Shown in pieces: positions 34,271 through 46,418 of a DNA stretch of 64,000 nt. The stretch covers positions 42,288,117 to 42,352,116 of the forward strand of contig CM054113.1 in assembly GCA_028673005.1 (NCBI GenBank), given 5' to 3'. Every line of letters begins with the position of its first letter. Positions within the stretch are counted from its first letter, which is position 1. Under the pieces are notes generated by a model. The model saw only the letters and a program-made list of their open reading frames with translations. It ran no database searches and was not told the DNA's origin. This stretch comes from Tanypteryx hageni. Its lineage: Eukaryota; Arthropoda; Insecta; Odonata; Petaluridae. Both the position numbers and the translations under genes were made by a program.

Positions 34271-37200
34271 CCCCATGTGGCTGAAGTGCCGTTGCTCTGG
34301 AGATCGCGTTGGTTTATTTACGAGTATAGATCTTGGTATATGATGATTTTTTAGCGCTTGCAGTATGCAAGCACCGACAACTCTATATTATAAGGATTAA
34401 AAAATCTCGAGGTTTAACAATGACACGGTCGACAAGGCAACATATCGTGAAAAAATCTGAAATTTTCCAATAAATATGATTTAAACGTATTACTTGAACG
34501 ATTTCGAATCGTATGCGAAATGTGGCGATAAGCATAAGAAACGTTACTTATTTTTCTTTAAAACGGTTTAGGACCGAAGGTTGTTGGTCAATTTTTTCTA
34601 ATTTTAATTTGAAAAAGAGTAAAAGCCTGTTAAGTCGAGAAATCGACTTTACGTTTTATCTTATGGGAAATAGAAATTATCTACTGGAGTCGAACCCTGA
34701 GTTATTTGAGGATTTTTTCGTAAACGGCTTATATTATAAGAGACAAACATTCATACCAAATTTAAGTCTTCTACATATTAATCAGATTTCGTTAACAATG
34801 CTTCAAATACATTTATTATAAAACCTCTGTTTGCCTCTATGCCATTTCGTAATTTTTTCTCGTGCCGTGATTTTGTAAACGCCTCGAAACATTTCCTGCG
34901 AAAATGGACAGACAGGGCAATTTGAAGAGCGACCTATAAAACAAACGGACGTTCTTAACCTTTGACTCCCATCCTATCCCACGCCATTTTATAAATCCGA
35001 TTACTTACAGAAAAAAAAGAAAACTGTCCGAACGGATTTCATCCGAAATTTTTGAGGAAGGATTGGGTCAACGTTCGTGATCGCATCAATCCGAAGGGAA
35101 ATTGCCGATCGTCAGAGAGCCACGAAAGGTAAAGTGGGCAGACAAAGGAATTTCGAGGGAAACGTGGAGGCGGAAAGGTTTATGTTTTGGAAGGAAATTG
35201 AAGAGGGAAGAAGGAACCGCGGGAATTGTGCGGAAGAAGACGGAGGACGAATGCAACTGAAGGCGAAGGAGAGGCGTGGGAAAATATCCGAAAAAAATGT
35301 TCAATGGAACGCGAGTGCCACGAAGATCGGATCACGTTTCGGAGATTATTAGGCGGAGCTCAAAGGATTACTCTTATCGCTCGCTTTAAACACACAATTT
35401 CATTAATAACACGGTAGGGTTGGAATTCAAGGTTACCTCTCTCCGGTAACCGAGGTACGCGGGGGGGAGATTGGCTGATTATAAAGCGGCATCTGTTAAG
35501 CGCCACTGATAATGAAATGTGTTGAGAAATAGAGATTGGATAGGGTAGTCAATTAAGAAAAAGAATAGCATTTGCGCAATGTAAACAGCCAATGGAAGGA
35601 TTAGAAATTTGATCGTGTGACCACTACACGTAGGAAAAATAGAACCCTTACGACCAAAAGATTTTAATCTCGTATTAGCGGTATGGATTGTTCCAGATAT
35701 TAAACATCAGATAAGTATCGGATTTTCATAAAAATATGCGGTTTATGCTTATACAAAATATGAGTTTTAATTGGAAAAAATAATATTCTTGGCATTTGGT
35801 ATTCATTTAGCATTAGGAAATCGACGTTTTGAAAGGAATTAAATACATTCTAGGCTAAAACCCGACCGCCATTTACTAAAACAAAGGTACCACAATTTTT
35901 CAAGCCGGACAAGATTCGTGTGTCGCAACTCTTCAACGGGGGATATCTTCCTTCTAACCCAATTAATCATAAACTAATTGGCGCGGAACACGAGAACCCG
36001 TCTCAACGTGACATAAGTAAAACACAACGAGCTCACATATCCTCCTCGTCTCGTCTTAGAACAAACAACTCATTGAGGCAAAAACCTCTGTTCTTTTTAC
36101 AGAGACAAATGAATTCGCTCGCCGCGCAAACCATCTCGGGGCGGGAAGTGGCGTTCGCCGAGGCGTCGAAACGATAATTCTTTCGGATGATTGGCGCGAG
36201 GGGCGTAGCGGTTAAGGGAAAAAGGCGTTGATTTATGATTTTTTAAAAGAGAGCCATCAATTCCGAGAAATGTCGGGACCACACGGGCTGTTTCCCTGAC
36301 CCGCCGCATGGGGTCTCTCTCCCCCATGCCTGCGTACCGACCAGTTCTACAAAGTTGCCAAGAGCGTGGAGCTCACGAAGTCGCACGCTGGTTTGTAATA
36401 TAATGCAGGGCGATGCTATTGCATTTTTAAGGGAATTCCTAGGAAGGGTGCCCGCGGATATGACTTTGATGCGGGAAAGATATACTTCACGGAGGCGGGT
36501 GCCGTATCTAATAGTAATATCATGCATGAAGAGAATGTCTTCGAACGAGAACCACGTGATTGGACGACATTCGTTCGTCCCTTGTTTATTACGAAAGCTA
36601 AACCGTACTATATCAATATGTTTGCGCGTGAGAAGGCACAATACCATATCCTGGTTTAACTAGGTCTCCGGGCATTTATTGTGAGAAAAGGGAATTTCAC
36701 TGCCTGACATTTAAAACTATTTTATATTAAATCATACGCGGATGACGGTTGTATATAAGACGTTACGCTTGGTTGCTAACCGGCTCGAACTGCGATTTAT
36801 TACTAGCTATAAAAATGAAATGAGTACGGATATTATAATAAAAAATAAAATGAAGAAATTGCGTATGAAATGAATGAAAGTAAACCACAAAAATCATCAA
36901 AAACGGGCCTTTGACGGGTTTATATTTCATATAAAATGTTCTGATTTTAATGCGCTATCTCTATACACCAGTAAAACTCACGTTAAATTATAAGGGGTAT
37001 TAGAATGGGTACTGAATACTGGAAATATACTTTACGTTAGTATGAGGTACACCTCTAGAATTATAACTTAATCAAACTAAATTTGAAAAATGGCTGTATT
37101 AATAAAGCCGAAATGAATTGAAATTTCAATTATGTTTGTAACGGGAATAGAAAGCGAAACTCAAGAGACTTTGGCGGATCAAATCTCTGCGAAAATTTTA

Positions 37201-38900
37201 CCTTCAACATTTTTACGTTCTAGAGATTTTGCACGAGTCGTACCCAATCGTTCGAAAGTCGAATGACTCTGTCATAGGAAAGACAGTCGAAGCTTTGGAC
37301 GAAGTGAGCGTAACTCGTAAACAGGAGGCATGAAATCGCATGGGGTGGGAGTGTTAAATTGCGAGGGAGAGGTATTTTTTGTAATGCTGAAAACACAAAA
37401 CCCTCTCTATCCTTCGTGATCTGAAATCCGTGAATTGTGAGCGTATTGGTTCCCTTGGGCGTGGCCTATGCAGAACCCTGCTGACGATGGCTTAAGTTGT
37501 ATCGCGGAAGACCAAGAGATCGACCAGAAAGATGCGAGACAACGAGTATCACGGAACAGTAGTCCTCGGAAGGAAATGAAAGACAAAAGAGCGATGAAAT
37601 CCGATCTAACGAAGTTATGTTCCAATTGTAGCTTCGCAAATACGCTGGCGATGAATAGGGGAAAAACAGAAAATGGCGCTGGGTGACCGAACCGTGAAAG
37701 AATTTCGAATTAATTTCGTCGAATCTGGAACGGTGAAATCATGAGAATATCTCTATCGATATAGAAGCATGATAACTTACAGATTCCTCAGGATACAAGA
37801 ACATATCATTCCGCACGCGTATCTTTCCTTACTTTATATTTCATCAGTACTTGGGCTGTCTGCGGTTTTTTACGTGAACGACATAAGCAGTCGCTAGGTG
37901 AAGAGGCTGTATTATTTCATTCTTTCGTTTATATAAACCGACAAATAATTAAATTTACGAAATTACCTTTAAACAAGGAGAAAGGAGCAGAGCCAATAAA
38001 ACTTTCATTCACTATCCTCGAGTGATGCGGCAATTGCTCAAAATCGCAGTTCTTTAAAAAAATTAATGCCTTTAACCGCAATTAATTACTATTTATGACC
38101 TCCGATTCATCCTGGAAATCCAAAGCGATTTCGAGTATGACTCCTGGGTATATTTAAAAAGAAAATTTTGAAAAGTAATGAAGTGATCTTTAGCTAATAA
38201 CTTCAAGCAACATATTTAAATAAATTTAAAAAAACACTGTTATATAACCATGCCTCGATACGAAAATTGAGATAGTTGGAAGACCTTAGTAAAGAGTTAG
38301 TACGATGCGTAATGAAATTCTTTGTGAAATTATGATAGCAATACGATTTGTGCCGTCAGATTAACAACTCATTTCGGCGTTGAAAACAAAAGTCCAACGA
38401 CAGTAAATTTTTTCATCCACCGCTTTGACGTAAGAAAAGTAGCTCCAACTCAATTATTGTCCCACCGGGATTAAGCCGCCTTAATCGATATTAACAAAAA
38501 CGTGCGGAAAAACAAAGACGGTACCAACGAATGTACTTACCCTACTAAGCTTCCAACTTTCTAATGTTGCGATTAAACGGCCGCGGAATTTTCTCCCCGC
38601 GCAAAAACAAAACAAAGCGTCCTCCTTTTTCTTTAAGGGTGCTAATTAACCGAGCGATTCGACCAGATTCGATATGACGAGCTATCTCAAAAAATAATAC
38701 GAACATATCTCATCTTCTAGTAAGACGTGGATTGCCCTTATTGCGTGTCAGGGAAGGGATAGGAGGCGTGAAGATTTATCGTAGTAAAAAATTAATTCGC
38801 CTAATTAAGACCTATCCTAGTATTTTTTGGGGCCGCATAATACGTGTTCTATATGAATGTCGTGTCGTGTACATTCTGAACGGTATCCTTTGGCGAGAAC
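34269..38900. other. DUOXA intron DNA, no gene recognised
   Basis: CpG-richer sequence with several open frames of 60-134 codons on both strands (for example 34513-34821, 36243-36647). None shows a family signature, a splice pattern or a repeat boundary that I can support. Confidence 0.5.
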
Positions 38901-38929
38901 GCTAGAGACTTAATTGAGGAAGGCTTTTT

Positions 38930-39760
38930 TTCTGAAGGGTCGAGAGAGAGAGGGAGCTTATGATTGGAACGAAAGAGAGAGAGAGAGAGGGAAGAGTAAG
39001 AAAATGGAGGAAGAGAGAATGAGAGAGATAGAGGAAAATTACATAGAAAAATACAGAGAAAGAAAAGAAGAGGACGAGGGAGTAAAATCAAAATAGAAAC
39101 GCAGAGAAAATGAAATGTAAAATAAAAGGAGAGTAATAAATATGAAGGGGAAAGGAAAGAAAAAGCATGGAAAATATAAAATAGAGGATCATAAAAATAA
39201 GGCTATACAAAGAAAGACAGAGCCAGAGATAAAAGGAGACACAGAGAGGAAGAGAAATAAAGAAACACAAAGAGACGGTGTAGGATGCTGTCGTACTCGA
39301 ATGGAGTTAGGAGGAGCTACGAAAGTGTGAGATAGGAGAGAAGTGAAGGGAGTTATAGAGGGTGGAACTAAAGAGGAAGGGAGAGAGAAAGGAAAGAACG
39401 AGGATCGGAAAGGGAAAGGAGATGGGGAATGGTTATCAACCATGCGCGACCGTCACGCTATAAGGACAGGTGTTTCGCTTCAAGAGGTATGGTTAGCGCG
39501 GGGCGCATGTATGTCCTTATGCATGCTCGGTCGGGGAAAGAATCTCTAAGGTGCAGAGAGAGAGAGGGAGTGAGTGAGAGGTGATGAAGTGGACGCGAAA
39601 GAGCTAAAATCTCGGTGTTGGATGGTGGCGTGAGTTTTGACCCGAGCGATCAGTAAAAAAATTAACGCAAGAAAAGGAGAGAGATCGGGAGAGGGGAAGG
39701 GATGGAGAGGAAAAAAGGGACAGACGGGAGAGCGACAACGGTTGGCGCAAAAAAGGGGGC
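38930..39760. repeat. Long purine-rich (GA) region
   Basis: The plus strand is dominated by AG runs such as GAAAGAGAGAGAGAGAGAGG, with long stretches nearly free of pyrimidines. It lies in a DUOXA intron, so the transcript is pyrimidine-rich here. All ORFs across it are low-complexity artefacts. Confidence 0.8.
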
Positions 39761-40364
39761 GGGAGATAAGTGTGATTTATAACTTAATAATCCTTGACTG
39801 ACGAGTGAGGCAAAAAAGAGGAGAGTTCGATGAGTGGGAATGCGTTTCTTATTCGTCTTGAAGGTCGAGCGATTCGCATATAGGATTCTCCACGCGATGT
39901 TCGATCGTGATCTGGACCGATTTGAAAGTTATTCTGGAAATTTTACGTTTTCAGCATCCTTATGCGTTTCCAAACAGTTTAAAGTTGACATTTTCACCTA
40001 AAAGCAAAGCTGATTACTCATTATTTTAAGTTTTGTTAAAATAGCAAATTAAATAAAAAATTAAAACTAGAGAGAAAAATATTAAATAACTTATTAATTT
40101 TCAACGAATTTCCACAAAATAATAATGAACGAAAACATTAAAAGTAAGTTGAAATGTTCAAATTTGTAAAAAAATATTCTTAATATCTTCATCTTCAAAT
40201 TTCAAATTTGATAAATCAAACACGGAAAATAAAATTCCTATCTATAAATACAAATAATATCGATTTTTGCTAAAACTAATTTCTCACACCCTATACACAA
40301 TCACTGCGGAATGTACCGTATGACTTAATTTCGAATTCAATAAAAAATCACATATACAGATAGA

Positions 40365-40655
40365 TTAATTGCGCGTATTCGATAATTCTAATGTGGATGT
40401 TTCTACGGCAGCCAGTTCTTCAAATAATGCTAAATAAACGCCAAAAAATAGTAATCGAACGTAATATTCAAAGAGAACTTCTCGACACCGATCTACATTA
40501 TCTTCAAAACATTGCTGCGCCGCTCTATCTATCATTTCAATGAATTTTGCCGCCGCATACAAGTCGTGATTTTTCTCGGGTATCACGCCATCGGAGACTA
40601 TTGTCTTTTGGACTCCAGGACATTGCGATACAAAAGCACCGTGAAGAAAGGTCAC
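40365..40655 (-). CDS. Unrecognised 96-codon ORF
   Basis: Less repetitive than its surroundings and with a plausible protein composition: SDGVIPEKNHDLYAAAKF, IEMIDRAAQQCFEDNVDRC and FEYYVRLLFFGVYLALFEEL. It is in a DUOXA intron on the same strand, with no convincing acceptor or donor. It could be a fragment of a mobile element, a nested gene or chance. No family recognised. Confidence 0.2.
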   Translation of the reverse strand: MTFLHGAFVSQCPGVQKTIVSDGVIPEKNHDLYAAAKFIEMIDRAAQQCFEDNVDRCREVLFEYYVRLLFFGVYLALFEELAAVETSTLELSNTRN

Positions 40656-40899
40656 CTTTTAACTCGGAAAATAATGTCCCACGTGGCATAACTAATCGGA
40701 CAAGCAATCAAATCCGTGTGGACTTTTTTCGGCGGTCTTTACACGGACAAGTACTCTGCGACATAAAATTCATAAAATCGAAAAAAATCACGTTCCGCCA
40801 CAGGATTTACCGGAACGAAGTCATGCAGTCCCAGCGGAAAATTAATCACGGTTTCACGTGACTGAGTTTGTCGTAAAAGTCATATAAAACGTACGACGA

Positions 40900-43800
40900 A
40901 TTCATTTAGATGATATTATTAATTTGTACGTCGTATCTGGAATGTTTTTACAGCCATCGGGCACGCCTTCCCACCGCGCACGCCGACGTTAGACTTTAAA
41001 TAATAAAAAACCCTTTTCTCGACGGAGAGAAAGAGAGAGAGACACAAGTCGTGATTGACTGCCTTCTCACCGTCGTGGACAATTGTCTCCTCGGCACTTT
41101 TCTTTCTCTCTTTCCCTGGAGGTCTTGTTTATGACGCTTTCCTTAAAAGCAAAAGAATCCTCCCTCTAGAGAGAGGAGAGAGTGAGTGAGAGAGAGAAGG
41201 GAGAGTTGGCATTGAGTGTGCGGGGGAGGAGCCAGATAGGAATAAGGATAAAGAGCGATTGCGAACTCACCTGACGTGAAGTTATCGCGCGGTCTTACGC
41301 CGTTCCAATCGCGTTGCTCTTTGCGCGAAGAGGAGACACGCAGGGAAAGAGCGCGAGTGACGGAGAGCGAGAATGGAAGAAATAGGAAGGAAGATTGGAA
41401 GAGAACAAATTGCCGGGAGGAGTAGTGGGAGAGAGGATGAGGCCGAAGAATGGAATGGCGAATAAAATAACTGAAGAGAAAAGTGATGTTGGGAGAAGTT
41501 GGGTAGATATACAACTATAGGGAAGGAGAGGGAGAAGAAAGTGGGAAAAGGAGAGGAGAGAGAAGAGCATAGAGATAAAAAAGAGAGTAGGAGATAAGAG
41601 GAAGAAGAAATGAATAAGATGTAACAGTATACTCCATAAATGGAATACACAGAGTTTTTAAAAGCGTTCTTTATGGGAAATACGTATGAAACGGTATCGA
41701 AAGTTTTGGTGGTTCTTTAATTTTTATCTCCGAAACTATAGGTCGTAATTATGTAATCTCTCAGACTTTATTGTGGCAAATAAAGTCCTCTATCCGAATA
41801 AATATTTTAATCTATACCTTACAGATCATATAAGAGCTAGGGAGAGAAAAACATAGTATTTCATTGTTGTTTGACGGATGCCATTTAACAAAATACGAGT
41901 ATAAGTTTATTAAAGTATTTATTTAAAGTGGAAGTCTTAATTGACGGATGCAGTTCAAAATCGCAATTGGGCAATAAATTTCAATGAGATCACTCCTATG
42001 TAATTTAATTAAAACCCGTTCAGCGGTTTAGGAGATGAAAGTTACGACGGGCGGACGAGACGTGCTCTGCTATTACCGTTTCGCTGGTAAAGAACGCCTA
42101 AAAAGGGATAGATGAAGGGTAGGGTGAACAGAAATGGAGAGAAAGCGATAGAAGGGAGAAGTGAGATCATGGGAGAAGAAGATAAGCAGAACGAAACAAG
42201 ATAAAATGGGGAAAAAGGGTAGGATAGGTAGATCGAGAGAGAGAACGGCAGAAAAGTCACCGGAAGAAAACCAAATAAACAAAAGGCATAGGAGAAAAAA
42301 CCGAGGGCTAGGATGACGAAAAAAGTTGTTACCGGGAGCAGAGGCGGCAGGAGAAAAAGGAAAAATTAGAGAGTGAGTGAGAAGAGGAGAAGGGGAGGTG
42401 GAGGGAAGAATAAGCGTTTTAGGAGTGGAGGTGACGAGGTAAAGGTTTCGAGGCACACCCTTCGCTGGAGGTCATGATCCTTTCGCCAGATCCCCGCGTT
42501 TACGCAAATGACTGCAAACGCATGCGATTGTGGGACTGCTAGAGAGCCACTAACGTGACGCTGCCGCGCATCAGGTCGAGTATTCTCCATTGTCCCAGTG
42601 ATGAACACAAAGAGGCCGCTTAGTTCTAATTTAAGGCGAAATTTTAAAATTTCTAAAGACATTGAAGAAACAAATAAATTCTGAATAAGTTATATTTCTC
42701 TCGTGTTAAACAAATGAAATGCGAACATCCATTTATTCTCGACAAGAAATAGAATACGTTATTTAAGAAGGTTGAATGTTTATACCGAAGAGGCAGAAAT
42801 TCTCCTGTAAATTAAATCCTTTTGACGTCGATTCAAAATAACTGCAAACCAAAGCACGTAAAACTTATGATAATATTAATACGGTTGCAGGAAGAGTAGA
42901 AAAACTATAATTTTTTATGTATGCCGAGTATGTATTTAACATATAGGCGACTGAATGAGATATATTATAATGCTAAATAGGATAAATGATATTTATATTA
43001 TTACTAAAATGAAAACTTTATGGTTTTCTCAACTGTTTTATAGCTTTGGGTGTTGCAAATATAATATAGTAGAAAAGGCAGTGATTTAAGGTGTATTTTA
43101 CTTGCGAATTGTCCTTTCAAGATAGTTTCAAGTTTAAACACACATAAGGTGAAAGAACATTATTAAGTCTTATGATGAGATTTTCTTCACAATGCGCGGT
43201 TACAATGGCACATGCAGAGATTGCCATTACATCATCATCACTGGATTTAGTTTTTCCTTGGTTTTGGTTTTGGAAATCATTGTACGCCGCGTTTTTTAAA
43301 TTTTATGTGAATAAAATGAAAAGTCCCTAACTTTCTTCTTTCTGTAACGGCGAATATTTATTTTATTCTCGAGTAATGCCGAGAGTTAAGGTTTTTTGAA
43401 AGAAAGGAGAATTTCGGATATGAGAGACAAGAAAGCGTTTTGAGGTTTCCAGTAATTTTCGCGGTTTCCATTCAAGTCGGGAAGAAAGCGGGTCCAAATA
43501 TTTCCAGAAATTCGCGAAACATAACAACGAAAAAAACCATCGTTAACAGTCGAGTTGTTTTTTTTGCAAGGAAAACACCGCAAAGCACTCAAATGGCGAC
43601 GTTTAAAAGTAGAAGAAAAATTCCTGCGGTCTGTAGAGGTGCAACCGCGCTAAAGAACATGCCATTGGCCAGCGAGAGAAGCGGTGGCTACGGACTCGGC
43701 GATTGGCGGAACAGGGTGAAGGGTACAACGGGTAAATAGAAGGAGACGAATAAGGCGATATGGAAGGGAATATGAGGAGTTACGAGGAGGTTTTTGACTT

Positions 43801-44060
43801 TCGCCATCATCAATGTCCTACTTGGCATCGGAGACTGTTTCGGGGCGTCGGAGGAGGTTGAATTGGTTGTTGGGATGGGGGAGGGGATTCGAACAACGTC
43901 GAAGGTGGAGGAAAAAAAGGGAAAAGAGATTAGAGGTTATAGAAGGGAAAGATAGAGTTCACGATGGAGATCAAGGGAACGAAGATGGAGTAAAGGGATT
44001 TGCATTGGAAGAGGAAGGGGTAGATACATAGATAGAGAGAGAGAGAAAGAGTCGAGGATT
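40900..44060. repeat. Series of purine-rich tracts in the DUOXA intron
   Basis: GA-rich plus-strand tracts at about 41025-41045, 41160-41210, 41340-41620, 42090-42430, 43740-43790 and 43850-44055, spaced by ordinary sequence. Nothing coding is recognised; minus-strand ORFs rich in Ser/Phe/Leu are shadows of these tracts. Confidence 0.6.
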
Positions 44061-44919
44061 GATTCTGGCCATTATTGGCGCCGTCAAGGCGACAGTATCC
44101 CTTCGTGCACGTAACAGCTTAGTAAATCAGGTGAAAATAAAAGGGAGAAAATAATTTATTGCCCAAAGAGGTGAAAAAAAATGTGGCGACTAATGGTTTC
44201 TATCCGCAGATATAATTAACTATTGGCGTGCAAGCCTCGATTTATACGCGTATCAGCAAGTCGCTTTATAAATCATAGAACGGACTCCGATGCTGAGATT
44301 AGTTTATTGCGTAAAGATTCGGTTGGCTGGAAATACCGAGGCTTTATTATTATTATTGTGCCTTTGTGACTTCTTATTTGTCAGAGATTGAACGAGAAAA
44401 CTTTTATTGGTTGAATTTATATCGGTAAAGTGTCATGGTGATGCTGAATGAAATTAGTTGAAAATAGGTATAATTGTATCCTAAAACAATTATTCCTGTT
44501 ATAAATGAGTTTTATTTGGAAATGCTTGAAATGGAAAGGTTTTTTTGTCTTGCCTTAGCATATTTATGAAATCGCACAATGCGTCTTGTCGTTTATTGCC
44601 ATAGGCGAGTTCGCCAAATAAAACACCTTTCCTGCCCTAGTACATACATCGAAATTTGGAGATTATGAATTTGAATACGCCTGATCAACAATCCGATTTC
44701 TATCAATTTTTATACCATATTCAGTTCAATAGCTGCTCACGTGTTTTAAAACATATAAAAACAACCTGCGCAAAGCAAATTTATTGCAAGAAAGAAAACG
44801 AAAATTATTTGATATTTTATGCGAACTCATAATAATAGGAATGTTATTAATATCACCTTCCTTAACAATTTGTTTTCCATAATTCCTACCTTTAATAGTC
44901 AACAATTTATGCTATAAAT

Positions 44920-45220
44920 CAGAGGTGGCCAGACATTTGAGTCTGCGAGCCGCACATAGCATCCTCAAAAATATTAAGAACCGCACTCAAGCGAGAACTA
45001 GCTAGAACTATGATAATGAGTTGAAAATGCAACACGAGGAAAACTAGGGATAGACATTATCAAAAAACTTGTTTATTCTTTAACAACTCAGATAAATGTT
45101 GCATAGATTCGGCTCATATTTAAACATGCCTTCGGGAGGTTAAAATAAGATTCAGGAAAAGATGGATAACATGTTCCCCCGAGCCGCACCTTGGACACAA
45201 AAGAGCTTTGGCCGTGTCTG
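44920..45220. mobile_element. hAT-type MITE
   Basis: Left end CAGAGGTGGCCAGACATTTG, right end reversed CAGACACGGCCAAAGC, with GAGCCGCA motifs just inside both. Flanking octamers CTATAAAT (44912-44919) and CTATATAT (45221-45228) differ by one base. 301 bp, non-coding. Confidence 0.72.
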
Positions 45221-45815
45221 CTATATATTTTCTCAAAAATGATGCTTTAGCGCAGTGTGGTTCTTTATATATGAAACTAAGGAAGCGGCCCTATTGTACT
45301 GGAATAAGTTTTTTGCCAGAACTAGAGTTGGATAAAAACATTATTTTCACGCTTCATTTCCTCTAGTAAGCGCTTCATATTTCACTTTATTCGAGGGAAC
45401 TTGTGAAGCGTACCTACTACTGTTTCCATAGAAAACTTCTTTTCATATAATTCATGCTTTTTGGCATTGTCACCCCCGATACCGAAAAATGTAGCATTAT
45501 GTTGTTTTCTAGCATACTTATTTCCCGCCATGAATCACAAGAAAACTCAATCTACCCATTCGAAAGCTGTGTCCCTTAATCGAAATCCGACGGGTCTCTA
45601 AAAGATTGACTTCCTCTTCTCAAAGTTATCAGCATTACAATACAGATGCAATTCAGATACTCTGGATGCAAGTGGCATGACGCACTCGTAATTGTCCACT
45701 AAAAGTTCCCTAACCTTTACTCTCGGCGCATCTTTCATGTGGACTATAGCGAATGGCCTTTGGCAGGCCGACCTGCCGCCTTTCACGTCGTCCGCGAACA
45801 GCTTGGAGGACTTAC

Positions 45816-46032
45816 CACAGCGTGATTGAGGCGTAGTACCCCGCGGAGCGATACATCCTCCCCCAGTTGAATCCCTCCTGGTCGGCGCTGAGGTACTCGG
45901 CCACCGTGAGGATCGGAAAGGGTAATCCCCTCTCGAGGGCAGCCCTCTGGCACTCCTGCATCTCTCCGGCACCCGACCAGCGGAAGCGTTCGTTAAAATC
46001 GATGTCTTCGCTGCTGTTGGACGATGTCAGGG
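45816..46032 (-). CDS. DUOXA: DUOXA exon: extracellular loop before TM3
   Basis: A 217-base exon between acceptor CCACATTTGCAG and donor GTG|GTAAGT. It opens two bases into a codon and closes two bases into the Trp codon completed at 31264. It encodes LTSSNSSEDIDFNERFRWSG, then QECQRAALERGLPFPIL, TVAEYLSADQEGF and RMYRSAGYYASITLW. The NETxNYNExFxW, ECxxALExGLPxPxLxLAE and YRxAGHYxSAMLW signatures of vertebrate DUOXA line up one to one, including a conserved Cys. This is the most 5' exon I could find; the start codon, TM1-2 and the first part of the loop must lie in undetected exons or beyond 64000. A different frame over this exon is a shadow. Confidence 0.92.
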
Positions 46033-46271
46033 CTGCAAATGTGGGAGAAAGAAAGAAGCATCAATAAAAATGAACTCTTAATTCAAAACAGGCATCACGC
46101 CGAGAGAGAGAAACTAAATTTCACCTGGCAGTCTTTCAAATTGGTGGTCGGTAACATGAGCCAATGAACTACACTTTTAACCCAGCGCGGTGAAAAAATG
46201 GAACTTACTAGAGAAGTAAAGGTAAAATACTCCTTTAGCCAAACAATTAGAGGGTTACAACACCCAATGCA

Positions 46272-46298
46272 TTTCGCCCACAAGGTGGGCATCGTCAG
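46272..46298 (-). ncRNA. Hammerhead-ribozyme-like motif, left arm
   Basis: Mirror image of 46365-46391: CTGACGA, U, stem GCCCAC-CUU-GUGGGC, GAAA on the minus strand. Confidence 0.5.
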
Positions 46299-46364
46299 GG
46301 GTAAAACCTGTTTCAACAGTGACTGAAAGCCAACTTTCAGTCACTGTTGAAACAGGTTTTACCC

Positions 46365-46391
46365 CTGACGATGCCCACCTTGTGGGCGAAA
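46365..46391 (+). ncRNA. Hammerhead-ribozyme-like motif, right arm
   Basis: CTGACGA (46365-46371), one extra U, a 6-bp stem GCCCAC/GUGGGC with a CUU loop, then GAAA (46388-46391). Outside, ACCC before the core can pair with GGGU after AUGCAUU, giving a 4-bp stem I, a very short stem III and AUU as the NUH cleavage triplet. This fits the short-stem-III type known from Penelope-like elements. The unpaired U after CUGACGA is unusual and may reduce or abolish activity. Confidence 0.5.
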
Positions 46392-46418
46392 TGCATTGGG
46401 TGTTGTAACCCTCTAATT

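Larger units (their letters stand above)
46217..46418. repeat. Near-perfect palindrome; right arm split by a LINE
   Basis: 46245-46329 and 46334-46418 are perfect 85-base inverted repeats around a 4-base centre (CCAA). The left arm continues outward for 28 more bases (46217-46244, TAAAGGTAAAATACTCC...), and the partner of those bases is found at 48351-48378, on the far side of the LINE. The original structure was therefore a palindrome with 113-base arms. Each arm has a hammerhead-like motif. Perfect arms imply recent origin or gene conversion. No coding content. Confidence 0.95.

Noticed and set aside
34151..34354. Ile-Tyr repeat ORFs (also 63253-63794)
   Set aside because: Translations of (TA)n microsatellites.
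41143..42456. Several Ser/Phe/Leu-rich minus-strand ORFs that look like membrane proteins
   Set aside because: They are translations of low-complexity purine tracts (CT-rich on the minus strand), which avoid stop codons; no motif or splice context.
45598..45972. 124-codon minus-strand ORF over a DUOXA exon
   Set aside because: It uses a different frame from the DUOXA reading, which is supported by splice sites, phase and family similarity.
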